Assembly (NCBI GenBank): GCA_963920705.1
Contig: CAWUCO010000207.1
Span: 2,294,001-2,358,000, forward strand
DNA: 64,000 nt
Direction of reading: 5' to 3'
Origin: Odiellus spinosus
Lineage: Eukaryota; Arthropoda; Arachnida; Opiliones; Phalangiidae
The notes beneath the pieces were generated by a model. The model had not been told where the DNA came from. It ran no database searches and saw only the letters and a program-made list of their open reading frames with translations. Shown piece by piece: positions 1 through 10,529 of this stretch (positions within the stretch are counted from its first letter, which is position 1; every line of letters begins with the position of its first letter). Made by a program: the position numbers and the translations under genes.

Positions 1-3000
1 AAAGTAGCCGCATTTATTATTTTTAGCCCAGAAGACATATTTTTCATTTTTAGCAAAAATCACTTAATTTTTTGGTTTCTAGACGAGATAACCTAATTTT
101 CAATTTAAAGCAAAATATCATCATTTTTCGTTTTAAACAATAATAACCACATTTTTCATTTTTAGCTCAAATAACCTACTTTTTCGTTTTATGCCAAAGT
201 AGCCGCATTTATTATTTTTAGCCCAGAAGACATATTTTTCATTTTTAGCAAAAATCACTTAATTTTTTGGTTTCTAGACGAGATAACCTAAATTTCAATT
301 TAAAGCAAAATATCATCATTTTTCGCTTTAAACAATAATAACCACATTTTTCATTTTTAGCTCAAATAACCTACTTTTTCGTTTTATGCCAAAGTAGCCG
401 CATTTATTATTTTTAGCCCAGAAGACATATTTTTCATTTTTAGCAAAAATCACTTAATTTTTGGCTTCTAGACGAGATAACCTAATTTTCATTTTAAGGA
501 AAATATCGTCATTTTTCGTTTTAAACAATAATAACCACATTTTTCATTTTTAGCTCAAATAACCTACTTTTTTGTTTTAAGCCAAAGTAGCCTCATTAAT
601 TATTTTTAGCCCAGAAGATCTATTTTTCATTTTTAGCAAAAATCACTTAATTTTTGGTTTTTAGACGAGATAACCTAATTTTCAATTTAATGCAAAATAT
701 CATCATTTTTCTTTTTAAACAATAATAACCACAATATTAATTATTAGCTCAAATAACTTACTTTTTCTTTTTAAGCCAAAGTAGCCACATTTATTATTTT
801 TAGCCCAGAAGACATATTTTTCATTTCTAGCAAAAATCACTTAATTTTTGGTTTCTAGACGAGATAACCTAATTTTCAATTTAAAGCAAAATATCATCAT
901 TTTTCGTTTTAAACAATAATAACCATATTTTTCATTTTTAGCTCAAATAACCTACTTTTTCGTTTTATGCCAAAGTAGCCGCATTTATTATTTTTAGCCT
1001 AGAAGACATATTTTTCATTTTTAGTAAAAATCACTTAATTTTTGGTTTCTAGACGAGATAACCTAATTTTCATTTTAAGGCAAAATATCGTCATTTTTCG
1101 TTTTAAACAATAATAACCACATTTTTCATTTTTAGCTCAAATAACCTACTTTTTTGTTTTAAGCCAAAGTAGCCTCATTAATTATTTTTAGCCCAGAAGA
1201 TCTATTTTTCATTTTTAGCAAAAATCACTTAATTTTTGGTTTTTAGACGAGATAACCTAATTTTCAATTTAAGGCAAAATATCGTCATTTTTCTTTTTAA
1301 ACAATAATAACCACAATATTAATTATTAGCTCAAATAACTTACTTTTTCGTTTTAAGCCAAAGTAGCCGCATTTATTATTTTTAGCCCAGAAGACATATT
1401 TTTCATTTTTAGCAAAAATCACTTAATTTTTGGTTTCTAGACGAGATAACCTAATTTTCATTTTAAGGCAAAATATCGTCATTTTTCGTTTTAAACAATA
1501 ATAACCACATTTTTCATTTTTAGCTCAAATAACGTACTTTTTTGTTTTATGCCAAAGTAGCCGCATTTATTATTTTTAGCCCAGAAGACATATTTTTCAT
1601 TTTTAGCAAAAACCACTTAATTTTTGGTTTCTAGACGAGATAACCTAATTTTCATTTTAAGTCAAACTATCGTCATTTTTCGTTTTAAACAATAATAATA
1701 ACATTTTTCATTTTTAGCTCAAATAACCTCATTTTCCGATTTAAGCCAAAATAGCCTCATTTATTATTTTTAGCCCAGAAGACATATTTTTCATTTTTAG
1801 CAAAAATCACTTAATTTTTGGTTTCTAGACGAGATAACCTAATTTTCATTTTAAGGCAAACTATCGTCATTTTTTGTTTTAAACAATTATAACCACATTT
1901 TTCATTTTTAGCTCAAATAAGCTACTTTTTCGTTTTATGCCAAAGTAGCCACTTTTATTATTTTTAGCCCAGAAGACATATTTTTCATTTTTAGCAAAAA
2001 TCACTTTATTTTTGGTTTCTCGACGAGATAACCTAATTTTCATTTTAAGGCAAAATATCGTCATTTTTCGTTTTAAACAATAATAACCACATTTTTCATT
2101 TTTAGGTCAAATAACCTACTTTTTCGTTTTATGCCAAAGTAGCCGCATTTATTATTTTTAGCCCAGAAGACATATTTTTCATTTTTAGCAAAAATCACTT
2201 AATTTTTGGTTTCTAGACGAGATAACCTAATTTTCAATTTAAAGCAAAATATCATCATTTTTCGTTTTAAACAATAATAACCACATTTTTCATTTTTAGC
2301 TCAAATAACCTACTTTTTCGTTTTAAGCCAAAGTAGCCGCATTTATTATTTTTAGCCCAGAAGACATATTTTTCATTTTTAGCAAAAATCACTTAATTTT
2401 TTGGTTTCTAGACGAGATAACCTAATTTTCATTTTAAGGCAAAATATCGTCATTTTTCGCTTTAAACAATAATAACCACATTTTTCATTTTTAGCTCAAA
2501 TAACCTACTTTTTCGTTTTATGCCAAAGTAGCCGCATTTATTATTTTTAGCCCAGAAGACATATTTTTCATTTTTAGCAAAAATCACTTAATTTTTGGTT
2601 TCTAGACGAGATAACCTAATTTTCATTTTAAGGAAAATATCGTCATTTTTCGTTTTAAACAATAATAACCACATTTTTCATTTTTAGCTCAAATAACCTA
2701 CTTTTTTGTTTTAAGCCAAAGTAGCCTCATTAATTATTTTTAGCCCAGAAGATCTATTTTTCATTTTTAGCAAAAATCACTTAATTTTTGGTTTTTAGAC
2801 GAGATAACCTAATTTTAATTTTAAGGCAAAATATCGTCATTTTTCGTTTTAAACAATAATAACCACATTTTTCATTTTTAGCTCAAATAACCTACTTTTT
2901 CTTTTTATGCCAAAGTAGCCACATTTATTATTTTTAGCCCAGAAGACAAATTTTTCATTTTTAGCAAAAATCACTTAATTTTTGGTTTCTAGACGAGATA

Positions 3001-5684
3001 ACCTAATTTTCATTTTAAAGCAAACTATCGTCATTTTTCATTTTAAATAATAATAACCACATTTTTCATTTTTAGCTCAAATAACCTACTTTTTCGTTTT
3101 ATGCCAAAGTAGCCGCATTGATTATTTTTAGCCCAGATGACATATTTTTCATTTCTAGCAAAAATCACTTAATTTTTGGTTTCGAGACGAGATTACCTAA
3201 TTTTCATTTTAAAGCAAACTATCGTCATTTTTCGTTTTAAACAATAATAACCACATTTTTCATTTTTAGCTCAAATAACCTCATTTTCCGATTTAAGCCA
3301 AAATAGCCTCATTTATTATTTTTAGCCCAGAAGACATATTTTTCATTTTTAGCAAAAATCACTTAATTTTTGGTTTCTAGACGAGATAACCTAATTTTCA
3401 TTTTAAGGCAAAATATTGTCATTTTTCGTTTTAAACAATAATAACCACATTTTTCATTTTTAGGTCAAATAACCTACTTTTTCGTTTTATGCCAAAGTAG
3501 CCGCATTTATTATTTTTAGCCCAGAAGACATATTTTTCATTTTTAGCAAAAATCACTTAATTTTTGGTTTCTAGACGAGATAACCTAATTTTCATTTTAA
3601 GGCAACTTATCGTCATTTTTCGTTTTAAACAATAATAACCACATTTTTCATTTTTAGCTCAAATAACCTACTTTTTCGTTTTATGCCAAAGTAGCCACTT
3701 TTATTATTTTTAGCCCAGAAGACATATTTTTCATTTTTAGCAAAAATCACTTTATTTTTGGTTTCTCGACGAGATAACCTAATTTTCATTTTAAGGCAAA
3801 ATATCGTCATTTTTCGTTTTAAACAATAATAACCACATTTTTCATTTTTAGCTCAAATAACCTACTTTTTTGTTTTAAGCCAAAGTAGCCTCATTAATTA
3901 TTTTTAGCCCAGAAGATCTATTTTTCATTTTTAGCAAAAATCACTTAATTTTTGGTTTTTAGACGAGATAACCTAATTTTCAATTTAAGGCAAAATATCG
4001 TCATTTTTCTTTTTAAACAATAATAACCACAATATTAATTATTAGCTCAAATAACTTACTTTTTCGTTTTAAGCCAAAGTAGCCACATTTATTATTTTTA
4101 GCCCAGAAGACATATTTATCATTTTTAGCAAAAATCACTTAATTTTTTGGTTTCTAGACGAGATAACCTAATTTTCATTTTAAGGCAAAATATCGTCATT
4201 TTTCGCTTTAAACAATAATAACCACATTTTTCATTTTTAGCTCAAATAACCTACTTTTTCGTTTTATGCCAAAGTAGCCGCATTTATTATTTTTAGCCCA
4301 GAAGTCATATTTTTCATTTCTAGCAAAAATCACTTAATTTTTGGTTTCTAGACGAGATAACCTAATTTTCAATTTAAAGCAAACTATCGTCATTTTTAAT
4401 TTTAAATAATAATAACCACATTTTTCATTTTTAGCTCAAATAACCTACTTTTTCGTTTTATGCCAAAGTAGCCGCATTTATTATTTTTAGCCCAGAAGAC
4501 ATATTTTTCATTTTTAGCAAAAATCACTTAATTTTTTGGTTTCTAGACGAGATAACCTAATTTTCATTTTAAGGCAAAATATCGTCATTTTTCGCTTTAA
4601 ACAATAATAACCACATTTTTCATTTTTAGCTCAAATAACCTACTTTTTTGTTTTATGCCAAAGTAGCCGCATTTATTATTTTTAGCCCAGAAGACATATT
4701 TTTCATTTTTAGCAAAAATCACTTAATTTTTGGTTTCTAGACGAGATAACCTAATTTTCATTTTAAGGAAAATATCGTCATTTTTCGTTTTAAACAATAA
4801 TAACCACATTTTTCATTTTTAGCTCAAATAACCTACTTTTTTGTTTTAAGCCAAAGTAGCCCCATTAATTATTTTTAGCCCAGAAGATCTATTTTTCATT
4901 TTTAGCAAAAATCACTTAATTTTTGGTTTCTAGACGAGATAACCTAATTTTCATTTTAAGGCAAAATATCATCATTTTTCGTTTTAAACAATAATAACCA
5001 CATTTTTCATTTTTAGCTCAAAAAAACTATTTTTTTTAAGCCAAAGTAGCCTCATTTATTATTTCTAGCCCAGAAGATCTATTTTTCATTTTTAGCAAAA
5101 ATCCCTTAATTTTTGGTTTCTAGACGATATAACCTAATTTTAGTTTTAAGGCAAAATATCGTAATTTTTCGTTTTCAACAATAATAACCACATTTTTCAT
5201 TTTTAGCTCAAATAGCCTACTTTTGTGTTTTATGCCAAAGTAGCCTCATTTATTATTTTTAGCCCAGAAGACATATTTTTCATTTTTAGCAAAAATCACA
5301 TAATTTTTGGTTTCTAGACGAGATAACCTAATTTTCATTTTAAAGCAAACTATCGTCATTTTTCGTTTTAAATAATAATAACCACATTTCATTTTTAGCT
5401 CAAATAACTTTCTTTTTCGTTTTATGCCAAAGTAGCCGCATTTATTATTTTTAGCCCAGAAGACATATTTTTCATTTTTAGCAAAAATCACTTAATTTTT
5501 GGTTTCTAGACGAGATAACCTAATTTTCAATTTAAGGCAAAATATCATCATTTTTCGTTTTAAACAATAATAACCACATTTTTCATTTTTCGCTCAAATA
5601 ACCTAATTTTTTTTAAGCCAAAGTAGCCTCATTTATTATTTCTAGCCCAGAAGATCTATTTTTCATTTTTAGAAAAAATCCCTT
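1..5684 (-). repeat. Block A: alpha-type satellite, reverse orientation
   Basis: About 29 monomers whose s1-s7 order reads on the minus strand. The first ones are 195 bp apart (starts at 1, 196, 391). Typical alpha features, read on the minus strand, are s7 with ggctactttggcataaaacg and s3 with gatattttgcc. Monomers are more diverged from each other than in block D, with scattered single-base changes and one-base indels. Variant monomers recur at whole-monomer spacing. A variant acaatattaattattag lies at 731, 1313 and 4029, that is 582 (3 x 194) and 2716 (14 x 194) apart. The segments 1879-2064 and 3625-3810 are nearly identical and 1746 bp (9 x 194) apart. Two monomers, near 1731 and 3281, carry beta-type s7 (ttccgatttaagcc on the plus strand), so the types are already mixed here. 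Confidence 0.9.
5154..5491 (-). repeat. Left copy of the A/B inverted duplication
   Basis: This stretch is repeated in reverse at 7454-7985. Shared private changes are a 2-bp shortening giving ccacatttc (5382-5390, mirrored at 7555-7563, coordinate sum 12945), the variant cacataat (5297-5304, mirrored at 7835-7842, sum 13139) and gttttcaa (5171-5178, mirrored at 7961-7968, sum 13139). The sums differ by exactly 194, so the right copy holds one extra monomer. Several independent rare variants in the same order make chance similarity between monomers unlikely. Confidence 0.85.
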
Positions 5685-5726
5685 AATGAGGCTACTTTGG
5701 CTTAAAAAAAAATAGGTTTTTTGAGC
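5592..5726. repeat. Inverted repeat at the A/B orientation switch
   Basis: The arms 5592-5633 and 5685-5726 (42 bp each) are near-perfect reverse complements around a 51-bp spacer. Both carry the s7-s1 junction with a shortened s7 (taagccaaagtagcc against ggctactttggctta). The switch itself is at 5685-5687, where aat fits both the left monomer (s5 in reverse) and the right monomer (end of s6), a 3-bp microhomology. Either a real inversion breakpoint or an assembly join could produce this. Confidence 0.85.
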
Positions 5727-7984
5727 TAAAAATGAAAAATGTGGTTATTATTGTTTAAAACTAAAAATGATGATATTTTGCCTTAAATTGAAAATTAGGT
5801 TATCTCGTCTAGAAACCAAAAATTAAGTGATTTTTGCTAAAAATGAAAAATATGTCTTCTGGGCTAAAAATAATAAATGACGCTATTTTGGCATAAAACA
5901 AAAAAGTAGGTTATTTGAGCTAAAAATGAAAAAAGGGTTTATATTGTTTAAAACGAAAAATTACGATATTTTGCCTTAAAACTAAAATTAGGTTATCTCG
6001 TCTAGAAACCAAAAATTAAGTGATTTTTGCTAAAAATGAAAAATAGAAATAATAAAATAAAAATGAAAAATAGAAATAATAAATGAGGCTACTTTGGCTT
6101 AAAAAAATAGGTTATTTGAGCTAAAAATGAAAAATGTGGTTATTATTGTTTAAAACGAAAAATTATGATATTTTGCCTTAAATTGAAAATTAGGTTATCT
6201 CGCCTAGAAACCAAAAATTAAGTGATTTTTGCTAAAAATAATAAATGCGGCTACTTTGGCATAAAACGAAAAAGAAGGTTATTTGAGCTAAAAATGAAAA
6301 ATGTGGTTATTATTATTTAAAACGAAAAATGACGATAGTATGCTTTAAAATGAAAATTAGGTTATCTCGTCTAGAAACCAAAAATTAAGTTATTTTTGCT
6401 AAAAATGAAAAATATGTCTTCTGGGCTAAAAATAATAAATGCGGCTACTTTGGCATAAAACGAAAAAGAAGGTTATTTGAGCTAAAAATGAAAAATGTGG
6501 TTATTATTGTTTAAAACGAAAAATTACGTTATTTTGCCTTAAAACTAAAATTAGGTTATCTCGTCTAGAAACCAAAAATTAAGGGATTTTTTCTAAAAAT
6601 GAAAAATAGATCTTCTGGGCTAGAAATAATAAATGAGGCTACTTTGGCTTAAAAAAAATAGTTTTTTTGAGCTAAAAATGAAAAATGTGGTTATTATTGT
6701 TTAAAACTAAAAATGATGATATTTTGCCTTAAATTGAAAATTAGGTTATCTCGCCTAGAAACCAAAAATTAAGTGATTTTTGCTAAAAATGATAAATATG
6801 TTATCTGGGCTAAAAATAATAAATGCGGCTACTTTGGCATAAAACGAAAAAGAAGGTTATTTGAGCTAAAAATGAAAAATGTGGTTTATATTGTTTAAAA
6901 CGAAAAATGACGATAGTTTGCCTTAATTAGGTTATCTCGTCTAGAAACCAAAAATTAAGTGATTTTTGCTAAAAATGAAAAATATGTCTTCTGGGCTAAA
7001 AATAATAAATGAGGCTATTTTGGCATAAAACAAAAAAGTAGGTTATTTGAGCTAAAAATGAAAAATGTGGTTTATATTGTTTAAAACGAAAAATGAAGAA
7101 AGTTTGCCTTAAAATGAAAATTAAGTTATCTCGTCTAGAAACCAAAAATTAAGGGATTTTTGCAAAAAATGAAAAATGTGGTTATTATTGTTGAAAACGA
7201 AAAATTACGATATTTTGCCTTAAAACTAAAATTAGGTTATATCGTCTAGAAACCAAAAATTAAGGGATTTTTGCTAAAAATGAAAAATAGATCTTCTGGG
7301 CTAGAAATAATAAATGAGGCTACTTTGGCTTAAAAAAAATAGTTTTTTTGAGCTAAAAATGAAAAATGTGGTTATTATTGTTTAAAACTAAAAATGATGA
7401 TATTTTGCCTTAAATTGAAAATTAGGTTATCTCGCCTAGAAACCATAAATTAAGTGATTTTTGCTAAAAATGATAAATATGTTATCTGGGCTAAAAATAA
7501 TAAATGCGGCTACTTTGGCATAAAACAAAAAAGAAAGTTATTTGAGCTAAAAATGAAATGTGGTTATTATTATTTAAAACGAAAAATGACGATAGTTTGC
7601 TTTAAAATGAAAATTAGGTTATCTCGCCTAGAAACCAAAAATTAAGTGATTTTTGCTAAAAATGAAAAATATGTCTTCTGGGCTAAAAATAATAAATGCG
7701 GTTACTTTGGCATAAAATGAAAAAGAAGGTTATTTGAGCTGAAATTGAAAAATGTGGTTATTATTGTTTAAAACGAAACATGACGATAGTTTGCTTTAAA
7801 ATGAAAATTAGGTTATCTCGTCTAGAAACCAAAAATTATGTGATTTTTGCTAAAAATGAAAAATATGTCTTCTGGGCTAAAAATAATAAATGAGGCTACT
7901 TTGGCATAAAACACAAAAGTAGGCTATTTGAGCTAAAAATGAAAAATGTGGTTATTATTGTTGAAAACGAAAAATTACGATATT
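5685..7984 (+). repeat. Block B1: alpha-type satellite, forward, highly rearranged
   Basis: About 12 monomer equivalents of the same alpha type as block A, now reading forward. This is the most scrambled stretch of the window. Subunits are fused or lost at several points: s5 joins s6 at about 6231-6240 (27 bp lost), s5 joins s2 at 7177/7178 (s6, s7 and s1 missing), and 8 bp are missing from s3 near 6921-6930. Private variants show it derives from the right end of block A by inverted duplication: taagggattttttct at 6580-6594 mirrors 5671-5685, and gttatatc at 7236-7243 mirrors 5126-5133. No gene is seen in it. Confidence 0.88.
6032..6085 (+). repeat. Two-copy 27-bp local duplication across s5/s6
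   Basis: Two adjacent copies of a 27-bp unit containing aaaaatgaaaaatagaaat. The unit is a chimera of the end of s5 and the end of s6. It is one of the few local expansions in the window that does not involve s7, s1 or s2. Confidence 0.75.
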
Positions 7985-7985
7985 T
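7454..7985 (+). repeat. Right copy of the A/B inverted duplication
   Basis: Reverse-complement partner of 5154-5491, longer by one 194-bp monomer inserted between about 7645 and 7835. It ends where the alpha type gives way to the beta type. A second, shorter inverted copy of 5021-5190 lies at 7179-7348 (coordinate sum 12369), so the same alpha sequence was copied into B1 at least twice. Confidence 0.82.
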
Positions 7986-7990
7986 TGGCT
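7981..7990. other. Alpha-to-beta monomer switch inside a chimeric subunit
   Basis: The alpha s3 (tacgatattttgcc) runs straight into a beta s7 (ctattttggcttaaatcgg) over the shared string tattttg, and s4, s5 and s6 of that monomer are missing. To the left s7 is almost always the ggcataaaac form. To the right it is mainly ggcttaaatcgg or ggcttaaaaca. This is the clearest sequence-type boundary in the window that is not also an orientation switch. Confidence 0.82.
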
Positions 7991-8169
7991 TAAATCGGAA
8001 AATGAGGTTATTTGAGCTAAAAATGAAAAATGTGGTTATTATTGTTTAAAACGAAAAAGGACGATAGTTTGCCTTAAAATGAAAATTAGGTTATCTCGTC
8101 TAGAAACCAAAAATTAAGTGATTTTTGCTAAAAATGAAAAATATGTCTTCTGGGCTAAAAATAATAAAT

Positions 8170-8178
8170 GCGGAAAAT
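8170..8178 (+). repeat. s7 subunit with a 19-bp internal deletion
   Basis: The subunit reads gcggaaaat instead of its usual 28 bases. The lost segment lies between two cgg triplets of s7, so a 3-bp direct-repeat deletion explains it. Confidence 0.85.
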
Positions 8179-8759
8179 GAGGTTATTTGAGCTAAAAATG
8201 AAAAATGTGGTTATTATTGTTTAAAACGAAAAATGACGATAGTTTGCCTTAAAATGAAAATTAGGTTATCTCGTCTAGAAACCAAAAATTAACTGATTTT
8301 TGCTAAAACTGAAAAATAGATCTTCTGGGCTAAAAATAATAAATGAGGCTATTTTGGCTTAAAAAAAAAAGCAGGTTATTTGAGCTAAAAATGAAAAATG
8401 TTGTTATTATTGTTGAAAACGAAAAAGGACGATAGTTTGCCTTAAAATGAAAATTAGGTTATTTCGTCTTTTAACCAAAAATTAAGTGATTTTTGCTAAA
8501 AATGAAAAATATGTCTTCCGGGCTAAAAATAATAAATGAGGCTATTTTGGCTTAAATCGGAAAATGAGGTTATTTGAGCTAAAAATGAAAAATGTGGTTA
8601 TTATTGTTTAAAACGAAAAAGGACGATAGTTTGCCTTAAAATGAAAATTAGGTTATCTCGTCTAGAAACCAAAAATTAAGTGATTTTTGCAAAAAATAAA
8701 AAATATGTCTTCTGGGCTAAAAATAATAAATGCGGCTATTTTGGCTTAAATCGGAAAAT

Positions 8760-8953
8760 GAGGTTATTTGAGCTAAAAATGAAAAATGTGGTTATTATTG
8801 TTTAAAACGAAAAATGACGATAGTTTGCCTTAAAATGAAAATTAGGTTATCTCGTCTAGAAACCAAAAATTAAGTGATTTTTGCTAAAAATGAAAAATAT
8901 GTCTTCTGGGCTAAAAATAATAAATGCGGCTATTTTGGCTTAAATCGGAAAAT
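8760..8953 (+). repeat. Representative beta monomer with all seven subunits
   Basis: A consensus-like 194-bp monomer that can serve as reference. Subunits: s1 8760-8787, s2 8788-8815, s3 8816-8842, s4 8843-8870, s5 8871-8898, s6 8899-8925, s7 8926-8953. s3 and s6 are 27 bp, the rest 28. Aligned to s1, s5 keeps the tail gctaaaaatgaaaaat exactly. s2, s3, s4, s6 and s7 keep its A-rich core with changes (tttaaaacgaaaaat, cttaaaatgaaaat, ctagaaaccaaaaat, gctaaaaataataaat, gcttaaatcggaaaat). Five CpG sites occur, in s2, s3, s4 and twice in s7. The tctaga inside s4 is an XbaI site present in many but not all monomers. Confidence 0.95.
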
Positions 8954-9009
8954 GAGGCTATTTTGGCTTAAATCGGAAAATGAGGCTATTTTGGCTTAAA
9001 TCGGAAAAT
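8926..9009 (+). repeat. s7 x3 (28-bp tandem run)
   Basis: Three head-to-tail s7 subunits, 84 bp. The first starts gcgg, the next two gagg, which shows that the extra copies derive from the gagg form. It is followed by s1 with the gaactaaa variant. Confidence 0.93.
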
Positions 9010-9949
9010 GAGGTTATTTGAACTAAAAATGAAAAATGTGGTTATTATTGTTTAAAACGAAAAATGACGATAGTTTACCTTAAAATGAAAATTAGGTTAT
9101 TTCGTCTAGAAACCAAGAATTAAGTGATTGTTGCTAAAAATGAAAAATATGTCTTCTGGGCTAAAAATAATAAATGCGGCTATTTTGGCTTAAATCGGAA
9201 AATGAGGTTATTTGAGCTAAAAATGAAAAATGTGGTTATTATTGTTTAACCACATATAGACGATAGTTTGCCTTAAAATGAAAATTAGGTTATCTCGTCT
9301 AGAAACCAAAAATTAAGTGATTTTTGCTAAAACTGAAAAATAGATCTTCTGGGCTCTAAATAATAAATGAGGCTATTTTGGCTTAAAACAAAAAAGCAGA
9401 TTATTTGAGCTAAAAATGAAAAATGTGGTTATTATTGTTTAAAACGAAAAAGGACGATAGTTTGCCTTAAAATGAAAATTAGGTTATCTCGTCTAGAAAC
9501 CAAAAATTAAGTGATTTTTGCTAAAAATGAAAAATATGTCTTCTGGGCTAAAAATAATAAATGCGGCTATTTTGGCTTAAATCGGAAAATGAGGTTATTT
9601 GAGCTAAAAATGAAAAATGTGGTTATTATTGTTTAAAACGAAAAATGACGATAGTTTGCCTTAAAATGAAAATTAGGTTATCTCGTCTAGAAACCAAAAA
9701 TTAACTGATTTTTGCTAAAACTGAAAAATAGATCTTCTGGGCTAAAAATAATAAATGAGGCTATTTTGGCTTAAAAAAAAAAGCAGGTTATTTGAGCTAA
9801 AAATGAAAAATGTGGTTATTATTGTTGAAAACGAAAAAGGACGATAGTTTGCCTTAAAATGAAAATTAGGTTATTTCGTCTTTTAACCAAAAATTAAGTG
9901 ATTTTTGCTAAAAATGAAAAATATGTCTTCTGGGCTAAAAATAATAAAT

Positions 9950-10033
9950 GCGGCTATTTTGGCTTAAATCGGAAAATGAGGCTATTTTGGCTTAAATCGG
10001 AAAATGAGGCTATTTTGGCTTAAATCGGAAAAT
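9950..10033 (+). repeat. s7 x3, first 637-bp unit
   Basis: Three s7 copies, 84 bp, in the first copy of the 637-bp duplication, in the same gcgg-gagg-gagg pattern as 8926-9009. Confidence 0.93.
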
Positions 10034-10529
10034 GAGGTTATTTGAACTAAAAATGAAAAATGTGGTTATTATTGTTTAAAACGAAAAATGACGATAGTTT
10101 ACCTTAAAATGAAAATTAGGTTATTTCGTCTAGAAACCAAGAATTAAGTGATTGTTGCTAAAAATGAAAAATATGTCTTCTGGGCTAAAAATAATAAATG
10201 CGGCTATTTTGGCTTAAATCGGAAAATGAGGTTATTTGAGCTAAAAATGAAAAATGTGGTTATTATTGTTTAAAACGAAAAATGACGATAGTTTGCCTTA
10301 AAATGAAAATTAGGTTATCTCGTCTAGAAACCAAAAATTAACTGATTTTTGCTAAAACTGAAAAATAGATCTTCTGGGCTAAAAATAATAAATGAGGCTA
10401 TTTTGGCTTAAAAAAAAAAGCAGGTTATTTGAGCTAAAAATGAAAAATGTGGTTATTATTGTTGAAAACGAAAAAGGACGATAGTTTGCCTTAAAATGAA
10501 AATTAGGTTATTTCGTCTTTTAACCAAAA

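Noticed and set aside
1879..2064. Open frames of 61-87 codons, for example 1879-2064, 3625-3810 and 5246-5491 on minus, and 7454-7645 on plus
   Set aside because: They are the satellite read through, with predicted peptides of repeated lysine-rich 9-10-residue blocks. They begin and end where single-base changes remove stops, recur at monomer offsets, and have no ribosome-binding or splice context.
8843..8870. CENP-B box in s4 (ttcgtctagaaacc forms)
   Set aside because: The ttcg core is present in some variants, but the A and CGGG required downstream by the known 17-bp motif are absent at the right spacing.
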